A stretch of 64,000 nt of DNA from Gigaspora rosea. Lineage: Eukaryota > Glomeromycota > Glomeromycetes > Diversisporales > Gigasporaceae. Below the pieces are notes generated by a model, which ran no database searches, was not told where the DNA came from, and saw only the letters and a list, made by a program, of their open reading frames with translations. The stretch is taken from positions 187,763 through 251,762 of the forward strand of contig QKWP01000422.1 of the NCBI GenBank assembly GCA_003550325.1. The letters run 5' to 3'. The translations under genes were made by a program, and so were the position numbers. The first letter of the stretch is position 1, and every line of letters begins with the position of its first letter. Below are positions 22,581-34,639 of the stretch, one piece after another.

Positions 22581-25500
22581 ATGGTGTTCGAATCAATAAA
22601 AACCCCAAGAATCTTTAAAAGAACTTACAACCACTTATTGATCCCGAAAATGTCTTGGATCCCTGCGTTTACCGATAAAATAGAACACCCAATTCCTATA
22701 AATAATTTATTGAAGTCGAAACAAGCAACTCCTTCTCACCCTCCTAGACCTATTACTATTTCTATTGTTGGCGCAGGACAAAGGTTTGAATTTTTGTTTT
22801 TTTCGGAAAACTATTTAATTGTCAGTCGATCCATTTATTAATATCGTTTATATGGTAAATTGTCTCCACGTTTGCTTGTATAGAGGATCTGGCTACGCAT
22901 ATTATACCATACTTGAACCGCAATGGGCAAAGGTAGTCGCTGTTGCCGAACCTGTAGATATTCGAAGAAATAGGATGGTCAAGGTTCTTTAAGATTTGAT
23001 TTTTTGATGAACCATTTTTTATTAAAAAAATAAAAATTTATATTCTGTTCTTATACATTCGATTTACTACGCTTTTAGTTATATAATATTCCTGAAGAAA
23101 ATGTATTTAAGGACTGGAAAGAAGTATGAACTTTTTATCTTTCGTAATTTTAATAATAAGTTGATTAAATTTTGCATTTACATATATACCATAATATTTA
23201 AAAGATGATTGATCGTCCAAAACTAAGTGATGCAGTTGTAATTGCAACATTAGATGATCTTCATGTTGAACCGGCAGTTGCATTTGCAAATAAGAAATAT
23301 AATATTTTGCTAGAAAAACCCATGGCCATCACAGTCGAAGGTTGTAAAAAGATTACCAAAGCTGTTACAGAAAATAAGGTATTATTATATGATCATGATT
23401 TATTTCTATCAAATAATAATAATTCTTTTTATTAGATTATTTTTGCTGTAGGTATGTAAATAAAACTTTATTATGCAAATATTTTTAGGAAATGAATTAA
23501 AATTTAAAATTGTAATTAAATCATTATTCAGGACATGTTTTAAGATACACACCACACAATATTCTTATTAAGTCAATTATCGATTCCGGTTTTATTGGAA
23601 ATATTGTTAATATTCAACATATGGAGCCTGTTGGATTTTGGCATTTTGCACATTCTGTAAAATCTATTATATATATAATATGAATTTTACAACAATTCTA
23701 CTTAACTAACAAATATATTATTTAAAATTATTTAGTATGTAAGAGGTAATTGGAGAAAAGAAGAAGAGTCTTGTTTTTCTTTAATGACAAAGGTTAATAT
23801 AAATATTTTTTATATAAGATATTATTACGAATATATCAGATTATTAATTATATTATTATATTAAAGTGTTGTCACGATATAGGTATGTAATAATATTATA
23901 GTATAAATAATTTGACGATCTACCTAAGGATAATAAGTTTTCTTCAAATACCTTTTGAGCTTATGATTGAGTTGCAAATAACGTTCTTATGAGTAGAGGT
24001 GAGGTTCACGGTTAAAAAAATGAATATTCAATTAAAATGATTATTCTTTTACACAACATTTGTGAATAATTATGAATTAAATTATGAATATTCAACAAAT
24101 ATCTTTATGAATATTTTGTATGAATATCTGTGTAAATACCTGTGTGGATATTCTGTGTGAATATTCCTTTAATATTAATTCTTAACAAATATTATTAATC
24201 GAATTTTCATGACTATTCACGAACTCTATATGACTTAAATATTCATTGAATATTCATTTTTAACCGTGGATATTCACGAATCCCATTTATTAGGATGTAA
24301 AACACAATCACGTGACATTCGATTAATATCTGAAAATTCTCTATGAATATTCATGTAAAACCTGAATATTCATTCAATATCTTTTGCTCATGACTAAAAA
24401 CCGTGAATATCATTGAATAGCTTTGATGATAATTAAAAAGATTCCAGCTCTATTTATGAGTATAAAATGGTAAAATCATCAAAATCGGTCAGTATAATAT
24501 TTTACTCTTATTGATCAAATAAATTTCCTTTACAAATCTGTAAAGAAATTTATATGACCATGAAGCACAAGTACATTATATACCGGTCCAACTTTGATGG
24601 TTTTGTTTCTTTAGTTCTATTTTGCAATTTTAGTTAGGAGCTCAAGTGTATTCGCATAGTAAAGATTTTTTAGCTTTTAAAAAAAAAAACTTACACAAAA
24701 AGCAAAATCGCATCTTTACCCGTTTTTTGATTACAATTTTTAAATATTTTATTTATTATATTTATTAATTTATTAATTTATTTTTTTTTTAGATTTAATG
24801 TCTTATTGGAACAATTCACCATGCGTGGTATGTTTACATTAGCATAAAAATATTTTATGCAAACAAATGTCACGGCTAATGTTGAAATTTATATCAATTT
24901 TAATATGATATTTTAGATTCTTTAGAGTGGGATTTATAAAAGTGAATTTTAATAGAGATTCATTGTTAACATTAGCATCAGCCGTGACAATACTAATATT
25001 AGTTATTAAAATTTTTTTAAATTTTTAGAAAATTAGTTCATTTGGTAATTTGGTCTATTTTAATTCAAAAAATAAACCAAAAGACGCTGGCGATGCAACG
25101 TAAGGTTTAATTTTTACTTGTAATATTGCATTATCGATTGTTTTACTAACATAATTTTTTTTCAGAAATTGTTTGGAATGCAAAATTGAACCAACGTGCC
25201 CTTATTCAGCAAAAAAAATTTATATTGACAATGGTTATAAAAAAGGAGTGATATCTTGGCCCGTTAGTGTGGTTACGGATATTACTGGTTTGTACAATTT
25301 AACTATTATTTTGTTAAAATTATTAAAATTATTAAAATACAATATCTAATAAATACGGTTAACAGATATTGAAAATTTAACTAATGCAATAAAAAATGGG
25401 CCTTATGGAAGATGCGTTTATGAATGTGATAATGATGTTGCAGATAATCAAGTGTGTTAAAATTTTTTTTTTTTTAAATAAATATTTTATGCCTAATTTT

Positions 25501-27496
25501 TATAATTAACATTAAAATTATAAAGATAGTTAATTTGGAATTCGCTAATGGTTCAACAGCAAATATTACCATGATAGCATATACTGAAACTGTTTGTAAA
25601 AGAAAGGTATAACTTTTAAATTTTAATTATTATGTATAGATAATTTATTTTTAACTTTATTTTAATTTTATAAAGACAAAGTAAGAAATTTTTTAATTTT
25701 GTAAAATCTATTTTTAAGTCATACTAATTTATATTATTTAAGGATTTTTGGTACTTTAGGAGAAATTGAAGGTGATGGAATTAATACAGTTATGTATTAC
25801 AATTTTTTGACAAGAAAAAAAGAATTGCTAAAACCATCGGAAATTCTGGGAGTTAAAGGTTTAGGTGGTCATGGTAAATATAATTAATTTTCTATTACAC
25901 TGGTGTTTGGCACAACATGAGATTTAATATTTTGCGACTTTTAAGTTGTAAATGATTTTTTTTGAAAATTTTTTCAAAATTTCGTGTTATAAATTTACAC
26001 GAAATTATTTGATAAAATCGCATAGTATTAAACGCCATGGCACAATATATCGTAGTTTGTTGTACATTGTTGGAGGCCGATCACACAAGGACGAAACGGG
26101 CCAGATCGTCACAACCAAGAAAAGACAACAACACACACAACCAACCACACAACAAAACTAAGGTGAGGCGAAAGAGATTTGGCAAGGTAAGGCAAAAGGT
26201 TTTGTTACGGGTGAATAGTATGCGTTTATAACGAATGGACGGTTTTAGAAATCACGGGTTAACAGATTTTATCGAAAGAAATATTCGAATTTTATTATAT
26301 CTTTTTTATGGATTCGAAATTCGATATCCTTACAACTTGGGCGAAATGCCCTTCTATTTATAGAGAAATTGAAAGAAAGAAAGAGAAAGAAAAAGAAGAA
26401 AAACTCTATCGCACTCGTCATCATTTATCGCGTCATTCCTACGAATTTTAGCGAAGTCGTTCTTTTTACGCGACTATGACGACATACCGCCACGGCCACA
26501 ACCAATTTTATCTAAATTTGGCCTTTTTATTTGTTTGTCCTAAGCAACAAATATTCTGAGTTGCTTCTTTGGGCTTTGCTTGGCCTAAGCTTTCCACGGG
26601 TTCATTTCGTGCGCCTTGCCTTCTTTTCTTCTGTACCATGGTCTTGGGGTACCCGTTCCGACCTTCTGACCTTGATTCTTTTAGGTCTTTGTCTTGTCCT
26701 TCTACTTCTTGAGGCTTTTTTTTTTAGGCTGGTTAGTCCATGTTCTTGCGGGGCTGCTTCGGGGCTCGGTTATTTGTTGTTATTTCTTTCGATTTCTTCG
26801 GTCTAACGATTTTGGCGCAGTGGTCACGTGGGTCACGGGATTTCCGATTTAGCCGCCAACAACATTTATTAATATTTTTATTAATAGCGGGTGGTGATTT
26901 GGCTTTAATGCGAGCATTTATTTATTCTATTGGAGAGTCATTATTTGATTTAAGAGATATAAACAGCCTCCATGTAAAAACTGGTGCACAACAAACTTTT
27001 GGTAAGTCATTTATAACTAGAAACCTGGTATTATAATCTTACAATTAAAGATTTTAATAAAAAGACATGTATCTCAATGCCGATTTTTTTAAAAAAGATA
27101 TCGTTATGCTTGTAAAATTTATAAGTCATATTCCTTAAGATCGCCACATGCCAATCTGATAGTTTAATACCCAAGCATTTGATTATTAGATACAGTAGCT
27201 AATATATATATACCTATAAATAATTAAACATTGACAATGATTAATTGCAGAAGAGCTAAAAGGTTTTAACCTGTTAGGATTTTGTATTAGGTATATTAAA
27301 GATCTTTCGATTATTGAGATTATAATACCAGGTGTTCGGGTTTCATGATAGACTTATTAATATAATGAGTTTGAATTTATCTAATCGAATAATTTTTTTA
27401 GATTCGCATTTGTTTGTGTTTGCGGCAGAACATTCAAGAAAAACTGGAAAAACAATTAATATTGAGGATTTTAAGAAGATGTGGGAAATTAGTTAA
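22581..27496 (+). CDS. Gfo/Idh/MocA-family oxidoreductase with micro-exons
   Basis: I assemble 17 exons: 22581-22783, 22884-22983, 23079-23123, 23205-23378, 23436-23451, 23532-23656, 23736-23792, 23867-23882, 24793-24827, 25029-25099, 25166-25287, 25366-25451, 25526-25606, 25676-25680, 25743-25873, 26888-27001 and 27402-27496. All introns are GT-AG and the total is 1476 nt (491 aa), closing in frame. Features in order: Rossmann loop [27 protein letters not shown], the EKP motif in [38 protein letters not shown] and [14 protein letters not shown]. The family uses NAD(P) to oxidise or reduce sugars, inositols or their derivatives; the substrate cannot be told. Two exons are 16 nt and one is only 5 nt. 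Intron 8 (910 bp) holds a minisatellite and intron 15 (1014 bp) a solo LTR. Confidence 0.88.
24000..24430. repeat. GAATATTC-rich minisatellite in an intron
   Basis: GAATATTC and its near forms recur more than a dozen times with TTTAACCGTG and ATTCACGAA spacers. The stretch lies in intron 8 of the oxidoreductase and largely explains that intron's length. Confidence 0.6.
26068..26861. mobile_element. solo LTR in an intron of the oxidoreductase
   Basis: The 794-bp segment begins TGTTGG and ends CCAACA, the canonical TG...CA inverted ends of a long terminal repeat. It is flanked by ACAT on both sides (26064-26067 and 26862-26865). Its base composition is much less AT-rich than the neighbourhood, and a TATA-like TATTTATAG lies at 26355-26363. 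No internal retrotransposon sequence accompanies it, as expected after LTR-LTR recombination. Exon 16 of the host gene starts 26 bp beyond the right end and its acceptor is intact. The two short plus frames inside are artefacts. Confidence 0.75.
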
Positions 27497-28224
27497 TACA
27501 TTTTATGACTTTTCTTTTTAAAAATTTTTATTGTAGAATATTTAAGCTTTGCATGGTTTAAAACTAATATTTTAAACAACCTTTTGCAAGTTAACAAATT
27601 TATCTCTAGTTAATGAAAACTTTTTTAAAATATATCACATAATATTTAGTATAGGGGCTAGACGGACTACTCCCATCATGTGTCTTCATAATATTTAAAG
27701 TTTATAATGTTTGAAATCCGAGCGAGGATAAAAATAGTCAATAATCGTGTCACTCAATTTCATTACTTTCTTTATCATATGGAAAATCTATTTTATACTG
27801 GCAATTATCCTAAATTTATCATCTCATTATTTTGTTCAATCAGAACGTCGGCTGATAACAACTTATAATCGAAATATTTATCCAATTGTAGCAATTCTAA
27901 AGGTTTGGAGATTATAAAATTAGGTGAAATCGATTAATTTTAAAGTTATGGTTATAGTTTTGTTAGGAGAAAACAAGAATTATAGATAAAATAGTATTTC
28001 CGGGATATATTTAATTAGTGGTTCGTCTTTGAATGCTGTGAAACAAAGTTATTATGCGGAATTATTTCATTACTATTGGTAAAATTGGTGAAATTAATTT
28101 ACATACCCTAACGAATATTATTTTACTCCTTACTCTAAATGTTATAAAAATATGAGGAAAGCCCGAAAAAAAAACATTATAAATACTTATCATCTCTTGA
28201 TTTTTATCATATGACAACAAACTC
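27497..28224. other. intergenic 3' of the oxidoreductase
   Basis: AT-rich sequence with no recognised gene, repeat or RNA. Confidence 0.4.
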
Positions 28225-28335
28225 GACTATTCAATCAAAATTGGTAAATGACCTGAAATGACCTCATGACTCAAATGAATAACCAGATGTTGGTCATTTC
28301 AAAAAGTGAAATGACCTATTAGGTCATTTAAAATT
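28225..28335. repeat. AAATGACC/GGTCATTT palindromic cluster
   Basis: Multiple AAATGACCT and GGTCATTT words in opposite orientation. Related clusters occur at 32120-32215 and 33700-33870, and the block AAGTGAAATGACCTATTAGG recurs there as AATGAAATGACCTATTGGG. Confidence 0.6.
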
Positions 28336-28439
28336 TTATATTAAAACTAGAGATATAGTAATTTAGTTTTATCAACTTCTTAATCGGTTATTTGAATCAA
28401 ACATGTGTGTTATATATAATTATCATAACCAAGGTATTT

Positions 28440-29140
28440 TAGTCGTATTAATATATGTAAATGCAAATAATTTTTATGCTCCCAGCTAACCGGATGCAAA
28501 TAAAATAAATATTTTAATAGTCATGAATTAACTTATTAAATTAATAAAAATTCTTTATATTTACAATATTAACGTCTTAAATAGTATATATTATGAATAG
28601 CTTATTTTAAACGTTTAGGTTAATGAATATTTACCAATTGAATTAAAAGCAATATTCATGAATAGATTATTTTAAATACTTAGATTATCGAACTTTGATT
28701 TATTTGGATCGACATCTATAAAAGGGAAATACGGTGAATAATTAATTGAGTTCCATGAAATATAATGAAGTCGAAGTGACTACTGTATTATAAACACAGG
28801 ACTTACGGGACTCAAAAAAAAAAAAAAATTGCAAATATGGTGAATTAAACAGTCAATATTTATGAATCTTATTTTCAATACTAGATTAATTTTATATTCG
28901 TGGATTATTATGATAAATGTTTGCGAATAACTTATTTTAAATATTAGATTAATAAATATTTTTATACCATTCTATAAGTAAGTGAAATTAAATAGTAAAT
29001 ATCATAACTCGAATAACTTATTTCAGACTAGATTATAAAATGTTTTTATATTCACTAGGTGTTGTAAAATATATAAAACTAGCATCACCTGGTGTAAAAC
29101 ATAAATTTAATGTATTTTAAATAAGAACATGATTTTAATA
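28440..29140. repeat. diverged tandem repeats related to 55.0-56.5 kb
   Basis: Repeated TTATTTTAAA(T)ACTTAGATTA and AAATTAAATAGTAAATAT words at intervals of roughly 100-170 bp recall the cleaner array inside the large MULE. Boundaries are vague. Confidence 0.45.
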
Positions 29141-29339
29141 TTTCGTTTGTTTATTATATTTATTTAATAGGTCGATATAAATCAATTACACTTTAAACTT
29201 ATACTGGCTTTCAGTTTTTTGTAAGTATATAATAATAATTATTATATTATATACATGAATACATACTTGTACATATAGTTGTTAGACGAAACCTTGAGGT
29301 TTTGCGCTGACGAAATGCGAAACCTAGTTTAGTCTTTCG

Positions 29340-29475
29340 TCAACTAAAATCTCAAATAACGAAATGACGAAACTGACGAAAGGTGACGAAACTGGCGAAA
29401 GGTGACGAAACTGACGAAAGGTGGCGAAACTGACGAAAGGTGACGAAACTGACGAAACTGCAAAAGGTACGAAAC
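29340..29475. repeat. 19-bp minisatellite
   Basis: The unit GACGAAAGGTGACGAAACT repeats about four to five times with single-base variants (GGCGAAACT). The long minus frame across it is a by-product of the repeat. Three direct copies of CAATAAACATCTTCAGCATT (29520, 29660, 29758) follow. Confidence 0.75.
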
Positions 29476-29784
29476 TAATAAAAGATGAAAAAACAGAAGC
29501 AAGTGTAAGTAAGGTCAAGCCAATAAACATCTTCAGCATTAAACATAATAATTGAGAGATACTTTGCTATTTATAATTTCTGTAATTGGCTTTTTAAATG
29601 GCTTATTTGCTATTTATAATTTCTGTAATTGGCTTTATAAAACATAAATATACAAGTCAATAAACATCTTCAGCATTAAATATAATAAATTAAGATGCTA
29701 GTTACTTGTTTACCTATTTATAATTATTGTAATCGGACCTAAATATACGTACAAGTCAATAAACATCTTCAGTATTAAATTTTG

Positions 29785-29994
29785 CAGATGATCGTGAAAT
29801 GGATTATCATGAAATTCCAATTTTTAAATTTTTTTGGAGATATTTTTTTAGGCTTTTTTTGAATCCGGACTAGTATTTAGGATTAGGGTTTATAATAAAA
29901 GAGTATAAGTAGGTTTTGTAGGGTTGCGAGTACTTATATTTTTAAATTAAGGCCCTAGATTTCACGATGATTCGATTTCACCATAATCCGCAAC
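29785..29994. mobile_element. inverted-repeat MITE, about 210 bp
   Basis: TGCAGATGATCGTGAAATGG at the left and (reverse-complemented) TGCGGATTATGGTGAAATCG at the right are terminal inverted repeats. The flanks ATTAAAT on both sides may be the duplication. It has disrupted the third copy of the CAATAAACATCTTCAG repeat. Confidence 0.6.
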
Positions 29995-30455
29995 ATTAAA
30001 TATAAACTAGCAATGTACATGTGGCAGGCAACTTCGTCGCCCGCTTGCAATTTTTAAATGGCACTTGACTTAATATGTAACACATTTAAAGAATTCTATT
30101 AGCACTATACTGTGATGATTTGTAGGCTTATAAGAGTATAAATACTATTTAAAAGGAAATATTTATCTTTTGTAAATTTGTTTATATTAACTGTTCTTAT
30201 TGCTCAAAATGAGATAAGGCTTTATTTTTAATAATATGCTAAAAATAAATGTAAAAATAATTGAACTATTTTTATGAATGATCAGTTGTAAATATGGTCA
30301 ATAGGAATGGGTACATGTTTATTAAGATTTGCGGTTTGTTTATTTTTTTTAAAACGGATATTAATGATAGATTATAATGCTAATAATAAAATTAATTGAA
30401 AAAAGGAATAAGACAAACAAAGAAAAAATAAGTGAAGAATCCTGGTATTAAATTT
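29995..30455. other. AT-rich intergenic
   Basis: No coding pattern or repeat recognised. Confidence 0.4.
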
Positions 30456-31085
30456 ACTAATGCAGTATACACTAGTGGTTAATGTTGTGTTAGTATTGGA
30501 ATTATCATAATTTATCATAAGATTCTGTAAAAAATTCTGTGGCAGAACTCACTTACTATTCAGATGTGATTAAGATTAAGGATTAAGTTAGTTGCATTAA
30601 AATTATCATAATTTCTATTATAGTTTACTGTAAAGAATTTAGTTACAGAATTTATTGGCTAATGCAGAAGTTAAAATCGAATTAGTATTGGAATTTTCAT
30701 GATTTTATGTAAATATTGTTACTCATTATTCCATGGACCGTTTAAGGTTGAGTTGGTTGCATTAAAATTATAATGCTTTACTAGCTGCTATAAAGAATTC
30801 TGTTACAAAACTTAATCACTAATAAGTTACAGTAGTTGAGGGTATATGATTTTCTACTATATGCTACTGTAAAAATCTGTTGATAAAGCTTACTTCCTAA
30901 TTTGATACTCAGTAGTTAAAATTGAGTTAGTATTGAAATTATTGTGATTTCTACTGTAAAAAATTCTGTTACAAAATTTACTTACTCTTCCGATGACCAC
31001 AGCATAGTTAAATTAGATATAGTTAAATTTTCACAGATTCTACCAATTTACAGTAAAGAAGACACTTACAATTTACTCACTAGGC
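30456..31085. repeat. highly diverged copies of the 109-bp satellite
   Basis: Words in the same order as the 9.96-14.37 kb array recur with many changes: GTTAGTATTGGAATTATCAT, TTTACTGTAAAGAATT, CTGTAAAAAATTCTGT, and ACTTACTATT or ACTTCCTAA followed by GCAGTA/GTTAAA. About five to six degenerate units. Confidence 0.55.
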
Positions 31086-31102
31086 TAATGCGTAGCATTA
31101 TA

Positions 31103-31366
31103 TGTCCGGAGCTCATCATATGATGTTCATCATATTACACAAATGCGTTAATATGCTTATGTTTGTAACATTAAAAGCACAAATATAGACACGCGTGCGG
31201 ACAGACTAAAAATTCCAAATTCCATTTCTAATAAGATTTACATCATATATATGCAAGTAGATCAAAAAAGCAAAATTTGTCAAGATTTTTACAATTGAAG
31301 CACATCAGGAAGGTAATTTTTGTATCACTTTGCATAGAAACTTAGGGTCCGTCGCTACGCTCTGGC
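31103..31366. mobile_element. diverged relative of the 12359-12564 MITE
   Basis: GTCCGGAGCTCATCATATGA and CATATTACACAAATGCG at the left, and TCGCTACGCTCTGGCC at the right, align with the reverse complement of the 12.4-kb MITE along its length (GATCCGGAGCAATCG..., TTATTACACAAACGCG, GCTACGCTCCGGATC). No target duplication was found. Confidence 0.6.
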
Positions 31367-31399
31367 CAACAAATGCAATACATACATTTTGTTAAGGAG

Positions 31400-32030
31400 T
31401 AATCAGGCAATAGCAGTGCAATTGGTTGTTAGACAAAACCCTCATAATTTTGATTAGGTTTTGTGGCTGCGATAGCAGTGCAAGAGTTTTGTATTTGGTA
31501 ATTAGTAGTATGAGAACCTTATGTTGCAATTAGGCTCCACAGTAGCAATAGCATTGCAAGGACCACATGTTGTAAATTAGGCTCCGCAGCTAAGGAGATA
31601 GTACAAGGATCTCATATTTAATGATAAGCTCCACAGCTGCAATAGCAATACAAGGACCTCATGTTGTGATTAGGCTACATGAATGCAATAGCAGTGTAAG
31701 GACCTCAGATTGATAATTAGGCTCCACAGCTGCAATAGCTATAATAGCAGTGCAAAGACCTCATATTGTGATTAGGCTCCGCAGCTGCAATAGTGGTGCA
31801 AGAACCTCATGTTTTGATTAGGCGCAATAGCAGTATAAGGACCTCATGCTGTGATTAGGCTCCGTGGTTGCAATAGCAGTGCAAGAACCTCAGGTTGTGA
31901 CTAGGCTCCATGGCTGCTATAGCAGTGCAAGGGCCTCATGCTGTAATTAGTTTCTGTGGCTGCAATAGCAGTGCAAGGACCTCATACTGTAATTAGACCC
32001 ATGGCTGCAATAATAGTGCAAGAATCTATG
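31400..32030. repeat. 46-bp tandem repeat, about 13 copies
   Basis: The unit reads GCAATAGCAGTGCAAGGACC, TCATGTTGTGATTAGGCTCC, then ACAGCT. It is less AT-rich than the surroundings. Copies vary by substitutions and partial deletions. No frame stays open through it on either strand. Confidence 0.85.
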
Positions 32031-32119
32031 GGTAAGTAACAATACTCACATCGCAATATAACACTAATAACTGATTTTCATTACAGCTATGTAAATTCTT
32101 CTTGGTGATATTCACACAG

Positions 32120-32215
32120 TGATGCTAAATGATTTGAAATGACCCAAATAACTCAAATAACCAATGACTGGTCATTGAATCATTTCAAGAATGAAATGAC
32201 CTATTGGGTCATTTG
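32120..32215. repeat. AAATGACC/GGTCATTT palindromic cluster
   Basis: A second member of the 28225-28335 family: AAATGACCCAAATAACTC, GGTCATTGAATCATTTC and GAAATGACCTATTGGGTCA. The stretch to 32980 holds nothing further of note. Confidence 0.6.
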
Positions 32216-32981
32216 ACTTTTATTAGTAGAAATAACAATTAATTAAAACATGATTAAATTATAAAATTTGAAGTCAACAATAATTCAAAATATTAAATAT
32301 TTTATATTCACGCTAAGAATTGATTAATTTATAATCTTTTAAGTCCATTTACTCCAGTTCTCAAAAGTAATATTTACCTTTAAACAAAAGCTGGGTCGTT
32401 CTGTGCTAAATTACTGTGATTGATTTCAAAAACTCCATGATCACATATGTTAAGAATCTTAACCATCGATTTTAATTCCATAATCTCATATTAGAGCCTC
32501 GTGATATAATCTAGAGCTCTATTTGACCCTAGTTACTCGGACCAAGTCTATCTACGCCTCTACTATTGTTAAAGTAGTTTAATTGATTTTAGTTAGTCTT
32601 ACTAGTATATAGTTGCGATACTTACATGGAGAGTTTATTTAGCCTCTTACAATATACATACATAATGCAGTTTATAATATATATTAAAAGTATGTCAGGT
32701 ATTGTGTAAATTTATAGCAAAAAAAGATTTTTAATTAATTAAAATTAAATTAGTAAAAACCTGCCTTTTGAAGTCAAATTCATTCGTTTATATATATTTG
32801 AATTTAATATATAATACATGTTACCTAGCACATAAACGTGCTTTCTAACACTACTAAGCCCAATACATTGATGCATTTTACTTATTTGCGTAGGTAATTC
32901 AAACCAAAATATGGTCTCCGATTTTGTAAATAAACTAAGTGCATGAGATAAAATTTAGGGTTAGAGTCTTAAGGTTAGAGA

Positions 32982-33451
32982 AGGACCCCAAAATATATAT
33001 AGATAGGTTAGGTTAATTATAGGGTTACTAAAAAAGGTGGACGTCTAAAGCGAAGGCAACTTATATTTAATAATTTTTCAATTAACTTTAGGGTTAGGGT
33101 CGTTTTATATTAGAGTTAGATTAGGTTTTAGGTAAATATATATAAGCAAAATTGCTTTCCCGATATTTTTAATCAACACATCAAAGTAGGTTTAGACTGC
33201 CGTTTTTTGTATTTTTCAATTTTTTGCTTTTATTTTTTGTTTTGCTTCGCCAGCGATCATTAAAATTCTATAATTTGATTGGCAGTTGATCACATGATTT
33301 GACTTCGCTTTAGACGTCCTCTAAAAAGGGAAGATCTGCAAAAAAACTTCAAAAATAAGCAAAAAATTACTATAAATAGAAAAGATCTGCATAAAAACCT
33401 CAAAAATAAGCAAACACATATCTGACCTATCTATGTATATTTCGGGGTCCT
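32982..33451. mobile_element. AGGACCCC-type MITE with 8-bp duplication, carrying a nested MITE
   Basis: The ends AGGACCCCAAAATATATATA and (reverse-complemented) AGGACCCCGAAATATACATA are flanked by the perfect 8-bp duplication GTTAGAGA (32974-32981 and 33452-33459). Its interior contains the 33039-33319 element and two copies of AAGATCTGCA..AAACTTCAAAAATAAGC. Confidence 0.85.
33039..33319. mobile_element. nested MITE with GGACGTCTAAAGCGAAG ends
   Basis: GGACGTCTAAAGCGAAG (33039-33055) and CTTCGCTTTAGACGTCC (33303-33319) are perfect reverse complements. TAAAAAAGG and TAAAAAGGG just outside are a probable 9-bp duplication with one change. Confidence 0.75.
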
Positions 33452-33699
33452 GTTAGAGACTATAGGGTTAGAGTGATACTTACAATATAAGATTTCATTT
33501 TATTATTTGCACCAAGATTAATTTAAATATTAGTTTTCGCTTTTTTCTTCTTTTGCGCGTATTCAGATTCTTCGTTGGGCAATCCGAATAGTCAAATTTT
33601 GCACTTTCTGATTGGCTACTTCCTCTTCAGAAGTTTGTCATACTAATACATAAATATGTAAATCATCAAGTTTACACAGATTTTGACTACCATATTACT

Positions 33700-33870
33700 A
33701 CTAATAACCCAAATGACCTTCAAATAACCCTATTCATTTGCAAATGACCATGGTCATTAGTCACGAGTTATTTGCAAATGACCCAAAATTCAAATGATCT
33801 ATAATGACCGGTTATTTTAAGGTCATTTGAGAATATTTAAAAATTTTTTAAATGACCAGGTCATTTAATA
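33700..33870. repeat. AAATGACC/GGTCATTT palindromic cluster, third copy
   Basis: Alternating AAATGACC and GGTCATT words, for example TTGCAAATGACCATGGTCAT and GAGTTATTTGCAAATGACC. Confidence 0.6.
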
Positions 33871-34009
33871 GCACTGTATTCACATGAAAGATGCAATTGA
33901 TTAGAGGAGCACCATTTATTACCTGATTTTTTAGATGGATGGAGAGTAGAGAAATTATTAGGTTCTATATATAATATAATATATATTATATATTTCTATA
34001 TATTTCTAT

Positions 34010-34612
34010 GGGAATTGCTATTTACACCATGGATTTTTGCTATCTGCACTATAGTTATACAAGATTTTCTATTTTTAGAATTCAAAATAATATATGCACT
34101 TATATTACACAAAAGCTCAGTGCATTGTTTTTGCAAAAATAATTTTTGGGTACACACTGCTAATGTTGTATAATGTTACACGAGTCTAATTTTGGTAACC
34201 TAACCCTGGGTCGGCCAGCATTAAGCTTTATGCTAGTGGGCACAATTATGATATTGTTACCAGCGGGTTAGACATTATTCTAGCCCACCCTAACTCTAAA
34301 TCTAGAGACATATGCATCTAGTATATGTACAGTGATTGGCTAGATTTAGGGTTAGGGTGGGCTGGAATTATGTTTAACTCCGCTGGGACATTATCATGAT
34401 AGTGCCCACCAGCATTAAGCTTAATGCTGGCCGACCCAGGTTAGGTTACCAAAATTAGACTTGTACGACATTAGCAGTGTGTAACCAAAATTTATTTTTG
34501 CAAAACAATGCACCAGGCCTTTGTGTAAGACAAGTGCATAAATTCTAAAAATAGAAATCTTGTGTAACCATGGTGCAAATAGTAAAAATCCATGGTGCGA
34601 ATAGCAATTCTC
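34010..34612. mobile_element. fold-back element with perfect 9-bp duplication
   Basis: The ends GGGAATTGCTATTTACACC and (reverse-complemented) GAGAATTGCTATTCGCACC are flanked by TATTTCTAT on both sides (34001-34009 and 34613-34621). Nearly the whole element is two arms of about 290 bp, for example GGTCGGCCAGCATTAAGCTT against AAGCTTAATGCTGGCCGACC. Same family as 5346-6531. Confidence 0.88.
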
Positions 34613-34639
34613 TATTTCTATATATTATTATATATATAA

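Noticed and set aside
26531..26806. Hydrophobic 91-residue frame that could be a membrane protein
   Set aside because: Lies wholly inside the solo LTR, and its leucine/phenylalanine richness comes from CTT/TTC-rich DNA.
29324..29539. 71-residue frame with repeating FRQFRHLSPVS-like text
   Set aside because: Product of the 19-bp minisatellite.
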